Below are positions 48,562 to 61,501 of a DNA stretch of 64,000 nucleotides, piece after piece. Origin of the DNA: Prauserella shujinwangii. Lineage in GTDB: Bacteria; Actinomycetota; Actinomycetes; Mycobacteriales; Pseudonocardiaceae. The first letter of the stretch is position 1. Each line of letters begins with the position of its first letter. Location: positions 1 to 64,000 of the forward strand of contig NZ_PVNH01000010.1 of NCBI RefSeq assembly GCF_003001955.1. Direction: 5' to 3'. The notes under the pieces were generated by a model. It was not told the DNA's origin, ran no database searches, and saw nothing but the letters and a program-made list of their open reading frames with translations. The position numbers and the translations under genes are program-made.

Positions 48562-49884
48562 GTGACCGAGCTGAACCTGATCGATGCAGCCGCCGACGAG
48601 GCAGTGACCCTGACCAGCGAGCTGATCCGCATCGACACCACCAACACCGGCGACCCCGAGACCCTGGTGGGGGAGCGGGATGCGGCCGAGTACGTCGCGG
48701 AGAAGCTTACCGACGTCGGGTACGAGATCGCCTACGTCGAGTCCGGCGGGAGGAACCGGCACAACGTGGTCGCCCGGCTGCCCGGCGCCGACCCGGGCCG
48801 GGGTGCGCTGCTCGTGCACGGGCACCTCGACGTGGTGCCGGCCGACGCCTCCGAGTGGTCGGTCCACCCGTTCTCCGGGGCGATCCAGGACGGCTACGTG
48901 TGGGGCCGCGGCGCGGTCGACATGAAGGACATGGTCGGCATGAGCCTGGCGCTGGCGCGGCACTACAAGCGCCACGGCATCGTGCCGCCGCGCGACATCA
49001 TCTTCGCGTTCGTCGCCGACGAGGAGGCGGGCGGCAAGTACGGCGCCCAGTGGCTGGTCGACAACCGCCCCGACCTGTTCGAGGGCGCCACCGAGGCGGT
49101 CAGCGAGGTCGGCGGCTTCTCGATCACCCTGAAGGACGACGTCCGCGCCTACCTCATCGAGACCGCCGAGAAGGGCATCCGCTGGATGAAGCTGCGCGTG
49201 CGCGGCACGGCGGGCCACGGCTCGATGATCCACCGCGACAACGCGGTCACCAAGCTCTCCGAGGCCGTCGCGCGCCTGGGTAACCACCGCTTCCCGCTGG
49301 TGCTCACCGACTCGGTCCGGGAGTTCCTCGCCGGGATCACCGAGATCACCGGCTGGGACTTCCCCGAGGACGACCTCGACGGCGCCGTCGCCAAGCTCGG
49401 CAACATCTCCCGCATGATCGGCGCCACCCTGCGCGACACCGCCAACCCCACCATGCTCACCGCGGGCTACAAGGCCAACGTCATCCCCTCGACCGCCGAG
49501 GCGTCCGTCGACTGCCGCATCCTGCCCGGCCGCATCGAGGCCTTCGACCGTGAGCTGGACGAGATCCTGGGCCCGGACATCGAGAAGGAGTGGATGGAGC
49601 TCCCACCGGTGGAGACCACGTTCGACGGCGCCCTGGTGGACGCGATGACCGCCTCGGTGCTGGCCGAGGACCCCGGCGCCCGCACGCTGCCGTACATGCT
49701 CTCCGGTGGCACCGACGCCAAGGCGTTCCAGAAGCTGGGCATCCGCAACTTCGGCTTCGCGCCGCTGAAGCTGCCCGCCGACCTGGACTTCTCCGCCCTG
49801 TTCCACGGCGTGGACGAGCGGGTGCCGGTGGACGCCCTGCGCTTCGGCACCCGCGTGCTCGACCGCTTCCTGCGCTCCTGCTGA
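48562..49884 (+). CDS. M20 family peptidase/deacylase
   Basis: A 440-residue metallopeptidase of the ArgE/DapE/carboxypeptidase G2 group. Zinc ligands and catalytic acids are visible: VHGHLDVVPADA, WGRGAVDMKDMVG, VADEEAGGKYGA, and a late HGVDERVPVD His. The dimerisation domain includes RVRGTAGHGSMIHRDNAV. It removes N-acyl groups or cleaves dipeptides in the cytosol. GTG start at 48562. A paralogue with the same motifs is at 62305. It is followed by a nested hairpin. Confidence 0.9.
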   Translation: MTELNLIDAAADEAVTLTSELIRIDTTNTGDPETLVGERDAAEYVAEKLTDVGYEIAYVESGGRNRHNVVARLPGADPGRGALLVHGHLDVVPADASEWSVHPFSGAIQDGYVWGRGAVDMKDMVGMSLALARHYKRHGIVPPRDIIFAFVADEEAGGKYGAQWLVDNRPDLFEGATEAVSEVGGFSITLKDDVRAYLIETAEKGIRWMKLRVRGTAGHGSMIHRDNAVTKLSEAVARLGNHRFPLVLTDSVREFLAGITEITGWDFPEDDLDGAVAKLGNISRMIGATLRDTANPTMLTAGYKANVIPSTAEASVDCRILPGRIEAFDRELDEILGPDIEKEWMELPPVETTFDGALVDAMTASVLAEDPGARTLPYMLSGGTDAKAFQKLGIRNFGFAPLKLPADLDFSALFHGVDERVPVDALRFGTRVLDRFLRSC

Positions 49885-49887
49885 CCC

Positions 49888-49944
49888 CGGCAGTGAATGG
49901 CACATGCCCTGCGCCCAACGCAGGCGATGTGCCATTCACTGCCG
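49888..49944 (+). terminator. Nested-palindrome terminator
   Basis: An 18-bp perfect outer stem (arm CGGCAGTGAATGGCACAT, 49888-49905; complement 49927-49944) with an inner CCTGCG/CGCAGG hairpin. The design is the same as at 4801 and 58293, but the sequence is different. Confidence 0.8.
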
Positions 49945-50006
49945 CGCGCTAGGGTTGCCCTCCATTCCGGTCACTTTCCGGCCGTTGGAGGGGCGACGCT
50001 GGCACC

Positions 50007-50969
50007 ATGGCGAACACGAGCGCGCGGATGCTGCGGCTGCTGTCCCTGCTGCAGACGCACCGGTTCTGGCCGGGCGGCGACCTGGCGGCACGGCTGGAGG
50101 TCAGCGAGCGCACCCTGCGGCGGGACATCGACCGGCTCCGCGAGCTCGGCTACCCGGTGAACGCCACCCGCGGCGTCGCGGGCGGCTACCAGCTCCAGTC
50201 GGGCGCCGCGATGCCCCCGCTGCTGGTCGACGACGAGGAGGCGGTGGCCATCGCGGTCGGCCTCCGGACGGCGGCCGGGGGAGCGGTGGAGGGTATCGAG
50301 GAGACCTCCGTGCGGGCGCTCACCAAGGTGGTCCAGGTGATGCCGCCGCGACTGCGCCGCAGGCTGGACGCCCTGCGAACGCACACCGTGCCCGTCCCGC
50401 TCGGCGACGGGCCCAGGGTCGACGCCCTCACGCTCACCGTGCTCGCCCAGGCCTGCCGGGACGACGAACGCCTCCGCTTCCGCTACACCGCACGCGACGG
50501 GACCGCGACCGCGCGCCTGGTGGAACCGCACCGCCTGGTGCCGCTCGGCCGGCGGTGGTACCTGGTCGCCTGGGACGCCGAGCGGCACGGCTGGCGCACG
50601 TTCCGCGTCGACCGGCTGAGCCAACCGACCGCCACCGGCGCGCGGTTCCGGCAGCGTGAGCTGCCCGGCGGCGACGCGGCGCGGTTCGTCCGCGACCAGC
50701 TCGCGTCGGTTCCGACGCGCTACCAGGTGGAGATCCGGATCGAGGCACCGGCCGAGCACGTCGCGCGCGTGGTGGACCGGTGGGGGCAGGCGGAGCCGCT
50801 GGACGAGCGGTCGACCCTGCTGCGGATGAACGTGGACGAGTTCGACTGGCTGCTGCTGCTCGTGGCCGCGGTGGACGCGGAGTTCGAGGTCGTCCGGCCT
50901 GCCGAGCTGCGCGCCTACCTGCGCGCACAGGGCAGCCGGTTCCTGCGCGCGGCGGAGAGCGGGTTCTAA
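50007..50969 (+). CDS. WYL-domain (YafY-type) transcriptional regulator
   Basis: A 320-residue paralogue of the 11799 regulator. HTH LAARLEVSERTLRRDIDRLR with wing GVAGGYQLQSG. The WYL domain has LRFRYTARDG and PLGRRWYLVAWDAERHGWRT, followed by the C-terminal extension ELRAYLRAQG. ATG at 50007; TAGGGT at 49950-49955 is a likely -10. Its stop overlaps the stop of the convergent DUF5703 gene by 4 bases. Its target is not evident from the neighbours. Confidence 0.88.
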   Translation: MANTSARMLRLLSLLQTHRFWPGGDLAARLEVSERTLRRDIDRLRELGYPVNATRGVAGGYQLQSGAAMPPLLVDDEEAVAIAVGLRTAAGGAVEGIEETSVRALTKVVQVMPPRLRRRLDALRTHTVPVPLGDGPRVDALTLTVLAQACRDDERLRFRYTARDGTATARLVEPHRLVPLGRRWYLVAWDAERHGWRTFRVDRLSQPTATGARFRQRELPGGDAARFVRDQLASVPTRYQVEIRIEAPAEHVARVVDRWGQAEPLDERSTLLRMNVDEFDWLLLLVAAVDAEFEVVRPAELRAYLRAQGSRFLRAAESGF

Positions 50970-51193
50970 GTCATGAGGCCGGGCAGCGCCGCGCTCGCCG
51001 GTGTGCGGCGCCTGCGTACCCAGACCCGCCGCGTGCCGTCCGAGTACAGCCGCACGTTGGACAGTTCCCAGCCGGAGAATTCGGCCTGGATCGAAAGCTG
51101 GATCGCGGCGGAGATCCGGGACACGCCGGGCGGCAGCCGCAGCCGGCGGTACTCCCAGTCCTCGTCGATCACCACTTCCGCGTCGGTCGTCAT
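50966..51193 (-). CDS. DUF5703 family protein
   Basis: A 75-residue protein, with DWEYRRLRLPPGVSRISAAI followed by GWELSNVRLYSDGTRRVWVR. This is the short beta-rich DUF5703 pattern (EYRRxxLPxxVSR... WELxxLRLxxDGRR). Unknown function. It starts 4 bases inside the end of the lipoprotein gene (translational coupling), as commonly seen for this pair in actinobacteria. Confidence 0.75.
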   Translation of the reverse strand: MTTDAEVVIDEDWEYRRLRLPPGVSRISAAIQLSIQAEFSGWELSNVRLYSDGTRRVWVRRRRTPASAALPGLMT

Positions 51194-52209
51194 GGCGTGA
51201 TCACCTGGATCCCTTCTCCTGCCGCGGAACCGACGACGACCCGTGAGCTCCGTTCGTCGACGGTCACCGAGTTCGGCTGGCGGACGGTCGGAAAGCGGTA
51301 CTTCTCCGCGGGCTCACCCCCGCGCACGTCGAAACCCACGACCTCGTTCCGCTCGGTCAGCGTCACCCACGCCAGGTGCCGCCGCGCGTCGTAGGCGATC
51401 CCGTACGCCCCGCCCGGCACCGGAAAGCGCTGCCGCAGCAGCAGTGGGTCGGTGGAGAACGCGAGGAGCGCGCCCGTCCGCGTGTCGACCACCAGCACGC
51501 GCCCGAACCCGTCGACCACCGCGTTCGTGGCGCCCTGGCCCGCGCGCAGCCCTTCCTCGACCTGGCCCGCCGCCAGGTCCAGCTCGAACAGGGCGGTGCG
51601 CAGGCGGTCGAGCACCACGGGCTTGCCGCCCGCGACCAGGACGTCGTCGGCGCTGTAGAGGTCGCCGCCGACGGTGCCGGCCACGCGGCCGCCGTCCAGC
51701 CGGGCGACCGCCTTGCGGTCCCGCAGCGCCACGAGCGTCCCGCCGTCGTCGGTCGCGACGCCCGCGGGACCGCCCTGGACGGGCACCGTCTCCACGGCAC
51801 CACCGGGCAGTGCGATCCGGGCGAACGCGTCGGCGTCCGGCATCGTGGCGACGAGCTGCCCTCCGGTGACCTCCAGCCGCTCCGCCGGAGCGGGCAGCGC
51901 GACCTCGCGGGGTGCGGCGCCGAGCCGGTCGAGGTCGTACAGCAGCACGGTCGGCGTCCCGGCGGGTGCGGCGGCCAGGGTCCGGCTCGCCGCGTCGGCG
52001 GCCACCGCGGTGAGCTCCGCCCGCTGCGGGAGGACCGTGCCCGCCGGCGCGGCCTCCGGCACGGGCGAGGCCGCGGGGGTCGCCGCCACCGGGTTCTCCA
52101 CCACCTGCAGCGGATCGCTGGGCTGGTCGCCCTCGGCGGCGCAACCGCTGAGCATCAGGGCGGCCACCAGGGCGGGCACAGCCAGTCGGGCGGCGGCGAG
52201 CCTGTGCAC
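51190..52209 (-). CDS. Lipoprotein with beta-propeller repeats
   Basis: A 339-residue protein with a lipoprotein signal (VPALVAALMLSGCAAEG) and a mature part of repeating four-stranded blades, e.g. VLLYDLDRLGAAPREVALPA, GRVLVVDTRTGALLAFSTDP and AYGIAYDARRHLAWVTLTER. This is the YVTN/SMP-30-like propeller. It lies outside the membrane. GTG 52209 is chosen because the signal peptide starts there and GGAGGA precedes. It is coupled to DUF5703. Confidence 0.8.
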   Translation of the reverse strand: MHRLAAARLAVPALVAALMLSGCAAEGDQPSDPLQVVENPVAATPAASPVPEAAPAGTVLPQRAELTAVAADAASRTLAAAPAGTPTVLLYDLDRLGAAPREVALPAPAERLEVTGGQLVATMPDADAFARIALPGGAVETVPVQGGPAGVATDDGGTLVALRDRKAVARLDGGRVAGTVGGDLYSADDVLVAGGKPVVLDRLRTALFELDLAAGQVEEGLRAGQGATNAVVDGFGRVLVVDTRTGALLAFSTDPLLLRQRFPVPGGAYGIAYDARRHLAWVTLTERNEVVGFDVRGGEPAEKYRFPTVRQPNSVTVDERSSRVVVGSAAGEGIQVITP

Positions 52210-52306
52210 AGGCGAATCCTCCAGCGGACGTGTTCGAACGGTCCGTTCCAGCATCCCGCAGGATCGCCTCGGCGTCACGTGCTCGTCACCACAGCGTCAC
52301 CCGGGT

Positions 52307-53272
52307 TCAGCGGGGCCACCGTTCCGGGTAGCCGAAGTCGATCGCGCTCACGTCGTCGAGCGCGGCGCGGATCGCGGGAGGCAGGGTGAGCTCCTCGGCC
52401 GCCAGCGAACCGGCGAGCTGCCCGGTGTCACGAGCGCCCACCACCGGCGCCACCACGCCCGGCCGGTCCCGCACCCACGCCAGCGCGACCGCCAGCGGCG
52501 ACTGGCCGAGCCCGTCGGCGGCGGTGGCGACCGCCTCCACGATGCGGCCCGCCCGCTCGGTGCGGTGCTGCTCGACGTACCCGGCGTAGGTCGGCGAGGC
52601 CCCGCGCGAGTCGGCGGGGGTGCCGCTGCGGTACTTGCCGGTCAGCACGCCCCGCCCGAGCGGCGCCCACGCGAGCAGGCCGACGCCGTGGTGCGCGGCC
52701 GACGGCACCACCTCGCGCTCGACCCCGCGTTCCAGCAGCGAGTACTCGACCTGCGAGGACACGATCCGGTGCTCACGCAGGCCCATCGCGGCGGTCGCGA
52801 GCTGCCAGCCGGTGTAGTTGGCCACGCCGACGTACCGGGTCCGGCCGCTGCTCACCGCGAACTCCAACGTCCGCAGGGTCTCCTCGATCGGGACCGCGCC
52901 GTCCCACGCGTGCAGCTGCCACAGGTCGACGTGGTCGACCCCCAGCCTGCGCAGCGAACCGTCGAGCGCGGCCAGCAGCGCACCGCGCGAAGCGCCGCCG
53001 CCGAACGGGCCGTCGCCGCGGCGCGCCACCGCCTTCGTCGCCAGCACGACGTCCTCCCGGGGGACCACGTCGGCCAGCAACGAGCCGAGGATGCGCTCGC
53101 CCTCGCCCTCGGCGTAGATGTCGGCGGTGTCGACCAGCGTTCCGCCCGCGTCGACGAACGCGACGAGCTGGTTGGCTGCCTCGTCGGCGTCGGTCTCGGT
53201 GCCCCACGACATCGTGCCGAGACCCATGCGGGACACCCTCAGGCCGGAGGTGCCGAGCTGGCGGTACTCCAT
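52307..53272 (-). CDS. Aldo/keto reductase
   Basis: A 321-residue TIM barrel. The catalytic Asp-Tyr-Lys-His set is seen in LVDTADIYAEGEGE (Asp, Tyr), VLATKAVARR (Lys) and DLWQLHAWD (His). The NADPH site is PVVGARDTGQLAGSL. It reduces aldehydes or ketones. ATG at 53272, divergent from the LLM oxidoreductase. Confidence 0.92.
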   Translation of the reverse strand: MEYRQLGTSGLRVSRMGLGTMSWGTETDADEAANQLVAFVDAGGTLVDTADIYAEGEGERILGSLLADVVPREDVVLATKAVARRGDGPFGGGASRGALLAALDGSLRRLGVDHVDLWQLHAWDGAVPIEETLRTLEFAVSSGRTRYVGVANYTGWQLATAAMGLREHRIVSSQVEYSLLERGVEREVVPSAAHHGVGLLAWAPLGRGVLTGKYRSGTPADSRGASPTYAGYVEQHRTERAGRIVEAVATAADGLGQSPLAVALAWVRDRPGVVAPVVGARDTGQLAGSLAAEELTLPPAIRAALDDVSAIDFGYPERWPR

Positions 53273-53357
53273 GGCCGATCACCCTAACCTTCGGCGGGCC
53301 GAGGTCTTGACCAAGGCGAGTGAGCGCGCGATCAACCGCCCGATAGTGTCGGCGCTC

Positions 53358-54404
53358 GTGCGATTGGGTTTGAATCTCGGATACTGGGGCGCGGGCAACG
53401 ACGCGTCCAACCTGGAACTCGCCAGGCAGGCGGACACACTGGGGTACTCCGTCGTGTGGGTCGCGGAGGCCTACGGCTCCGACGCGCCGACCGTGCTCGC
53501 GTGGATCGCGGCGCAGACGTCGGCCATCGACGTCGGCAGCGCCGTGTTCCAGATTCCCGCGCGGACGCCCGCCACCACGGCGATGACCGCGGCCACGCTC
53601 GACACGCTGTCGGGCGGCCGGTTCCGGCTCGGCCTCGGGGTGTCGGGGCCGCAGGTGTCCGAAGGCTGGCACGGTGTCCGGTTCGCCGACCCGCTCGGCC
53701 GCACCCGCGAGTACGTCGATATCGTGCGCACCGCGCTGCGCCGGGAGCGCGTCCGTTACTCGGGAAAGCACTTCCAGCTGCCGCTACCGGACGGTCCCGG
53801 CAAGGCGCTGCGGCTGACCGTGCATCCCGTGCGGGACCGGATCCCCACCTACCTGGCCGCGATCGGCCCCCGCAACCTCGAGCTCACCGGCGAGATCGCC
53901 GACGGCTGGCTGCCCGTGTTCTTCTCCCCGGAACACGCGGGCGTCCTCGTCGAGCACGTCCGCGCCGGCGCCGCGAAGGCCGGCCGCGCGCAGGCCGACC
54001 TGGACATCTCGCCGACCGTCCCGCTGGTGCCCGGCGACGACTGGCGCACGTGTGCCGACGCCGTCCGCGGTTACGCGGCGCTCTACCTCGGCGGCATGGG
54101 CAGCAGGGAGCAGAACTTCTACAACCGGCTGGCCTGCCGGATGGGCTTCGAGGCCGAGGCCACGCGAGTCCAGGAGCACTACCTGGCCAAGGACTACGAG
54201 GCCGCGCTGGCCGCGGTGCCCGCCGAGTTCATCGACGCCACGTCGCTGCTCGGGCCGAAGGAGCGCATCGCCGAGCGGATGACCGCGTTCGCCGAGGCCG
54301 GGGTGACGACGCTCACCGTGGCGCCCTACCTGCCGGACCCCGGCAGCGCCGCCGAGGCCCTGCGCACCGCGGTCGCCGCCCTCGAGCTGTCCGGAGCCGC
54401 GTGA
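53358..54404 (+). CDS. LLM-class F420-dependent oxidoreductase
   Basis: A 348-residue luciferase-like barrel. [20 protein letters not shown] is the standard start of the F420 LLM family, followed by [20 protein letters not shown] and [23 protein letters not shown] 53358 lies eight bases after a TAGTGT -10 (53344-53349), so it is predicted to be leaderless. F420-dependent hydride transfer is family knowledge; the substrate is unknown. Two bases separate it from uppP. Confidence 0.9.
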   Translation: MRLGLNLGYWGAGNDASNLELARQADTLGYSVVWVAEAYGSDAPTVLAWIAAQTSAIDVGSAVFQIPARTPATTAMTAATLDTLSGGRFRLGLGVSGPQVSEGWHGVRFADPLGRTREYVDIVRTALRRERVRYSGKHFQLPLPDGPGKALRLTVHPVRDRIPTYLAAIGPRNLELTGEIADGWLPVFFSPEHAGVLVEHVRAGAAKAGRAQADLDISPTVPLVPGDDWRTCADAVRGYAALYLGGMGSREQNFYNRLACRMGFEAEATRVQEHYLAKDYEAALAAVPAEFIDATSLLGPKERIAERMTAFAEAGVTTLTVAPYLPDPGSAAEALRTAVAALELSGAA

Positions 54405-54405
54405 C

Positions 54406-55245
54406 ATGGGATGGTTCGAAGCCCTGGTGCTCGGCCTCGTCCAGGGACTCACCGAGTTCCTGCCGATCTCGTCGAGCGCGCACATCCGGATCACCGCGGC
54501 GTTCGCGGGCTGGGAGGACCCCGGCGCGGCGTTCACGGCGGTCACCCAGATCGGCACCGAGCTGGCGGTGCTGCTGTACTTCAGCCGCAAGATCGGCCGG
54601 GTCATCAGTCACTGGTTCCGCTCGCTCACCAGGCCCGAGTACCGGGGCGACCCCGACGCGCGCATGGGCTGGCTCATCATCGTCGGCTCGCTGCCCATCG
54701 TGGTGCTCGGTCTGCTGTTCCAGGAGCAGATCGAGCACGTGTTCCGCGACCTGCGGCTGACCGCCACCACGCTGATCGTCTTCGGCCTGCTCCTGCTCGT
54801 GGCCGACCGCATGGGGCGCAAGGAACGCGACCTCGACCACCTCACCGTGCCGCACGGCCTCGGGTTCGGGATCGCCCAGGCGTTCGCCCTCATCCCCGGA
54901 GTGTCCCGGTCGGGCGGCACGATCACGGGTGGCCTGCTGCTCGGGTACAAGCGTGCCGACGCCGCCGAGTACTCGTTCCTGCTCGCGGTGCCCGCGGTGC
55001 TGGGCTCGGGCATCTACAAGCTGACCGACATCGGTCCCGGCGAACGGGCGGGCTGGGGCCCGACGCTGCTGGCCACCATCGTCGCGTTCGGCGTCGGGTA
55101 CCTCGTGATCGCCTGGCTGATGTCCTACATCAAGCGGCGCTCGTTCGTGCCCTTCGTCATCTACCGGCTGGCGCTGGGTACCCTGCTGCTGGTTCTGGTG
55201 TTCACCGGGGTCCTCGATCCGGAGGCTGGCCCGGTGGGTCCGTAG
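54406..55245 (+). CDS. uppP: Undecaprenyl-diphosphatase (UppP/BacA)
   Basis: A 279-residue membrane protein with about eight helices. The catalytic motifs [18 protein letters not shown] and [16 protein letters not shown] are intact. It removes phosphate from undecaprenyl diphosphate to recycle the lipid carrier for cell-wall synthesis and gives some bacitracin resistance. The order LLM oxidoreductase - uppP - phosphomutase is a common actinobacterial arrangement. Confidence 0.95.
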   Translation: MGWFEALVLGLVQGLTEFLPISSSAHIRITAAFAGWEDPGAAFTAVTQIGTELAVLLYFSRKIGRVISHWFRSLTRPEYRGDPDARMGWLIIVGSLPIVVLGLLFQEQIEHVFRDLRLTATTLIVFGLLLLVADRMGRKERDLDHLTVPHGLGFGIAQAFALIPGVSRSGGTITGGLLLGYKRADAAEYSFLLAVPAVLGSGIYKLTDIGPGERAGWGPTLLATIVAFGVGYLVIAWLMSYIKRRSFVPFVIYRLALGTLLLVLVFTGVLDPEAGPVGP

Positions 55246-55256
55246 GGTGGGTCGAC

Positions 55257-55982
55257 GTGGCTACCGTCATTCTGCTGCGGCACGGCCGTTCGACCGCGAA
55301 CGGCTCCGGCATCCTGGCCGGGCGCACCCCCAGGATCGGGCTCGACGACCGCGGCCACGAGCAGGCGCGGGCGCTCGTCGAGCGGCTGGAGGGGATCCCG
55401 CTGGCCGCGCTGGTGAGCTCGCCGCTGCTGCGCTGCAAGCAGACGCTGGCGCCGCTGGCGAAGGCGCGCGGCCTGACGCGGGTCACCGAGGCCCGTCTGT
55501 CCGAAGTGGACTACGGCGAGTGGACAGGGCGGGAGCTGAAGACGCTGGTGAAGGAGCCGCTGTGGCGGGTGGTCCAGTCCCACCCGTCCGCGGCGGTCTT
55601 CCCCGGCGGCGAGGGCCTGGCCGGCATGCAGGCCCGCGCGGTCGCGGCGGTACGGGAGCACGACGCCCGGATCAGCGCCGAGCACGGCGACCACGCGGTC
55701 TGGCTGCTGTGCAGCCACGGTGACGTGCTCAAGTCGCTGCTGGCCGACGCCCTCGGCCAGCACCTCGACGGCTTCCAGCGCATCGTGGTGGACCCCGGCT
55801 CGCTGTCCGTGGTGCGCTACACCGACACGCGGCCGTTCGTGCTCCGCGTCAACGACCACGGCGGCGACCTGTCCGGGATCGTGCCGCCGCCACCGAAGGG
55901 GCGCAGGGGGAAGACCCGCGCGCGGACGCTGTCCTCCGACGCCGAGGTCGGAGGCTCGACGGGAGGAAAGGAACGCCGATGA
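55257..55982 (+). CDS. Histidine phosphatase family protein (MSMEG_4193-type phosphomutase)
   Basis: A 241-residue protein. VILLRHGRSTANGSGILAGR is the catalytic RHG motif, and LVSSPLLRCKQTLAPLA and VWLLCSHGDVLKSLLADAL carry the other phosphate ligands. The Ser/Arg-rich tail after residue 215 is extra. GTG 55257 is eight bases after TAGGGT (55243-55248), so a leaderless start is likely in addition to readthrough from uppP. It resembles the actinobacterial MSMEG_4193 group. ATGA overlap with the peptidase gene follows. Confidence 0.88.
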   Translation: MATVILLRHGRSTANGSGILAGRTPRIGLDDRGHEQARALVERLEGIPLAALVSSPLLRCKQTLAPLAKARGLTRVTEARLSEVDYGEWTGRELKTLVKEPLWRVVQSHPSAAVFPGGEGLAGMQARAVAAVREHDARISAEHGDHAVWLLCSHGDVLKSLLADALGQHLDGFQRIVVDPGSLSVVRYTDTRPFVLRVNDHGGDLSGIVPPPPKGRRGKTRARTLSSDAEVGGSTGGKERR

Positions 55983-58030
55983 CGGGCGAGGACAACCCGC
56001 TGCTGCACCCGAGCGAGCTGCCCCACGGCCTGCCGCCGTTCGACCGGATCGCCGACGAGCACTTCGCGCCCGCCTTCGAGGCCGGGATCGCCGAGCACGC
56101 CGCCGAGGTGGAGCGGATCGCGACCGACCCGGACGAGCCCACGTTCGACAACACCGTCGTCGCGCTGGAACGGTCGGGCAGCCTGCTCAAGCGGGTCGCC
56201 TCGGTGTTCTTCAACCTCGCGGCCTCGCACACCAACGACACGCTGCGGGCCCTGCACGCGGACATCGCGCCCAAGCTCACCGCCCACCACGACGCCATCC
56301 ACCTCGACCCGAGGCTGTTCGCGCGTATCGAGAAGCTGTACGACCAGCGCGACGCCCTGGGCCTCGACGCCGAGTCGGCCTGGCTGCTGCGCCGCTACCA
56401 CCTGGACTTCCAGCGGGCAGGCGCCGGGCTGCCCGAGGCCGATCAGCGGCGACTGCGGGAGCTCAACGAGGAACTGTCCGCCCTGTCCACCCGGTTCCAG
56501 GACAACCTGCTCGCCGACACCAACGACCTCGCGGTCGTGGTGTCCGACGCGAACGAGCTGGCCGGGCTGTCCGATGACGCGATCGCCGCGGCCGCCGAGG
56601 CGGCGACCGCCCGTGGCGAGGACGGCAAGTACCTGCTCAAGCTCGGCCTGCCCACCCCGCAACCCGTGCTCGCGTCGCTGGAGAACCGCGAGCTGCGGCG
56701 GCGTGTCTTCGAGGCCGCCGCGGCGCGATGCGCCCGGGACAACCAGCACGACAACCGGGAGGTGCTGGTCCGGATCGCGACGCTGCGGGCGGAACGGGCC
56801 GCGCTGCTGGGCCACCCCCACCACGCCGCCTACGTCATCGAGGACGAGACCGCACGTACCGCGGAGGCCGCGAACGACCTGCTCAACCGGCTGGCCCCGG
56901 TCGCCGTCGTGAACGCGCAGGCCGAAGGGGTGGACCTGCAGCAGGAGATCGAGGCGGCGGGGGAGGACTTCACCCTCGCCCCGTGGGACTGGGCGTACTA
57001 CGCCGAGCGGGTGCGGCGCCGCCGGTACGACTTCGACGACGCCGAGCTGCGACCGTACTTCGAACTGGACAGCGTGCTGCGGGACGGCGTGTTCTTCGCC
57101 GCGCACCGGCTGTACGGGCTGACCTTCACCGAGCGGCACGACCTGCCGACGTACCACCCCGACGTGCGGGTGTTCGAGGTGACCGACTCGGACGGGTCGC
57201 CCCTCGGACTGTTCCTCGGCGACTACTACGCCCGCGACTCGAAGCGCGGCGGCGCGTGGATGAACAACTACGTGGACCAGTCGCATCTGCTGGGCGAGTC
57301 ACCGGTAGTGGTGAACAACCTCAACATCACCAAGCCGCCGGAGGGTGAGCCGACGCTGCTCACCTACGACGAGGTGATCACCGCGTTCCACGAGTTCGGG
57401 CACGCGCTGCACGGGCTGCTGTCGGACGTGCGGTACCCGTCGCTGTCCGGTGCGAACGTGCCGCGCGACTTCGTGGAGTTCCCGTCGCAGGTCAACGAGA
57501 TGTGGGCGCTGTGGCCGGAGGTCCTCGCGAACTACGCCAGGCACCACCGCACGGGCGAGCCGCTGCCGCCGCGGCTGGTGAACCGGCTGGAGGAGTCCCG
57601 GCAGTACGGCGAGGGCTACTCCACCACGGAGTACCTCGCGGCCGCACTGCTCGACCAGGCCTGGCACACGATCGGCACCGACGTGCGCGTCGACGACGTC
57701 GCCGCGTTCGAGAAGCGGGCGCTGGAGAAGGCGGGGGTGTGGCTGGAGACGGTGCCGCCGCGGTACCGCAGCACCTACTTCGCCCACGTCTTCAGCGGCG
57801 GCTACTCGGCCGGGTACTACTCCTACATCTGGAGCGAGGTGCTCGACGCCGACTCGGTCGAGTGGTTCCGGGAGAACGGCGGGCTGACGAGGAAGAACGG
57901 CGAGCACTTCCGGCGGTCCCTGCTGGCGAAGGGCGGCAGCGCCGACCCGATGGAGGCCTTCCGCGCGTTCCGGGGCCGGGACCCGGAAATCGAGCCGCTG
58001 CTCAAGCGCCGCGGCCTGACCGGAGCCTGA
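55979..58030 (+). CDS. M3 family metallopeptidase (peptidyl-dipeptidase Dcp-like)
   Basis: A 683-residue cytosolic zinc peptidase. The zinc motif is in VITAFHEFGHALHGLLSD, with the third ligand in FPSQVNEMWALWPE and the C-terminal GGYSAGYYSYIWSEVLDAD typical of M3. It cleaves oligopeptides. The length is normal. Overlapping ATGA start with the phosphomutase gene. Confidence 0.93.
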   Translation: MTGEDNPLLHPSELPHGLPPFDRIADEHFAPAFEAGIAEHAAEVERIATDPDEPTFDNTVVALERSGSLLKRVASVFFNLAASHTNDTLRALHADIAPKLTAHHDAIHLDPRLFARIEKLYDQRDALGLDAESAWLLRRYHLDFQRAGAGLPEADQRRLRELNEELSALSTRFQDNLLADTNDLAVVVSDANELAGLSDDAIAAAAEAATARGEDGKYLLKLGLPTPQPVLASLENRELRRRVFEAAAARCARDNQHDNREVLVRIATLRAERAALLGHPHHAAYVIEDETARTAEAANDLLNRLAPVAVVNAQAEGVDLQQEIEAAGEDFTLAPWDWAYYAERVRRRRYDFDDAELRPYFELDSVLRDGVFFAAHRLYGLTFTERHDLPTYHPDVRVFEVTDSDGSPLGLFLGDYYARDSKRGGAWMNNYVDQSHLLGESPVVVNNLNITKPPEGEPTLLTYDEVITAFHEFGHALHGLLSDVRYPSLSGANVPRDFVEFPSQVNEMWALWPEVLANYARHHRTGEPLPPRLVNRLEESRQYGEGYSTTEYLAAALLDQAWHTIGTDVRVDDVAAFEKRALEKAGVWLETVPPRYRSTYFAHVFSGGYSAGYYSYIWSEVLDADSVEWFRENGGLTRKNGEHFRRSLLAKGGSADPMEAFRAFRGRDPEIEPLLKRRGLTGA

Positions 58031-58074
58031 ACGCGGCTTCCGTTCCCGGCGCCGGAGCGGGCACCATCGACGGT

Positions 58075-58305
58075 ATGACCGACGCCGAGGGCAACAAGTA
58101 CAGCCGGCTACCGGAGCCGATCGGCCGCGACGAGTGGACCGCGGAGCAGGCGGTCAACGCCGTGCCCGGCTCGGTGCTGGGCGCGCCCGACCCGGCCGAC
58201 CGGATCTGGGGGTCGGCCGCCAGCCCGCTCGACGCGGCGAAGGGCGTGGCCGAGCACATCAAGGGCTCCGGCGAGCGAGCCGAACGCCGCCGGGCTCGTG
58301 AGTGA
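58075..58305 (+). CDS. Small hypothetical protein
   Basis: A 76-residue hydrophilic protein: YSRLPEPIGRDEWTAEQAVN, then DPADRIWGSAASPLDAAKGV, and a basic end ERAERRRARE. Not recognised. Its stop codon lies inside the left arm of the following terminator, so translation would reach into the hairpin. ATG at 58075. Confidence 0.6.
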   Translation: MTDAEGNKYSRLPEPIGRDEWTAEQAVNAVPGSVLGAPDPADRIWGSAASPLDAAKGVAEHIKGSGERAERRRARE

Positions 58306-58342
58306 GGAACGTGGTTCTCACCACGCCCTGCACTCACGAGCC
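58293..58342. terminator. Bidirectional nested-palindrome terminator (copy 2 of a dispersed repeat)
   Basis: Outer GGCTCGTGAGTG (58293-58304)/CACTCACGAGCC (58331-58342) and inner CGTGGT/ACCACG (58310-58315, 58320-58325). It sits between the convergent 58305 and mdh ends. The same arms and design occur at 4801-4846. Confidence 0.85.
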
Positions 58343-58352
58343 GCGGTAGGCG

Positions 58353-61497
<3,145 letters not shown>

Positions 61498-61501
<4 letters not shown>

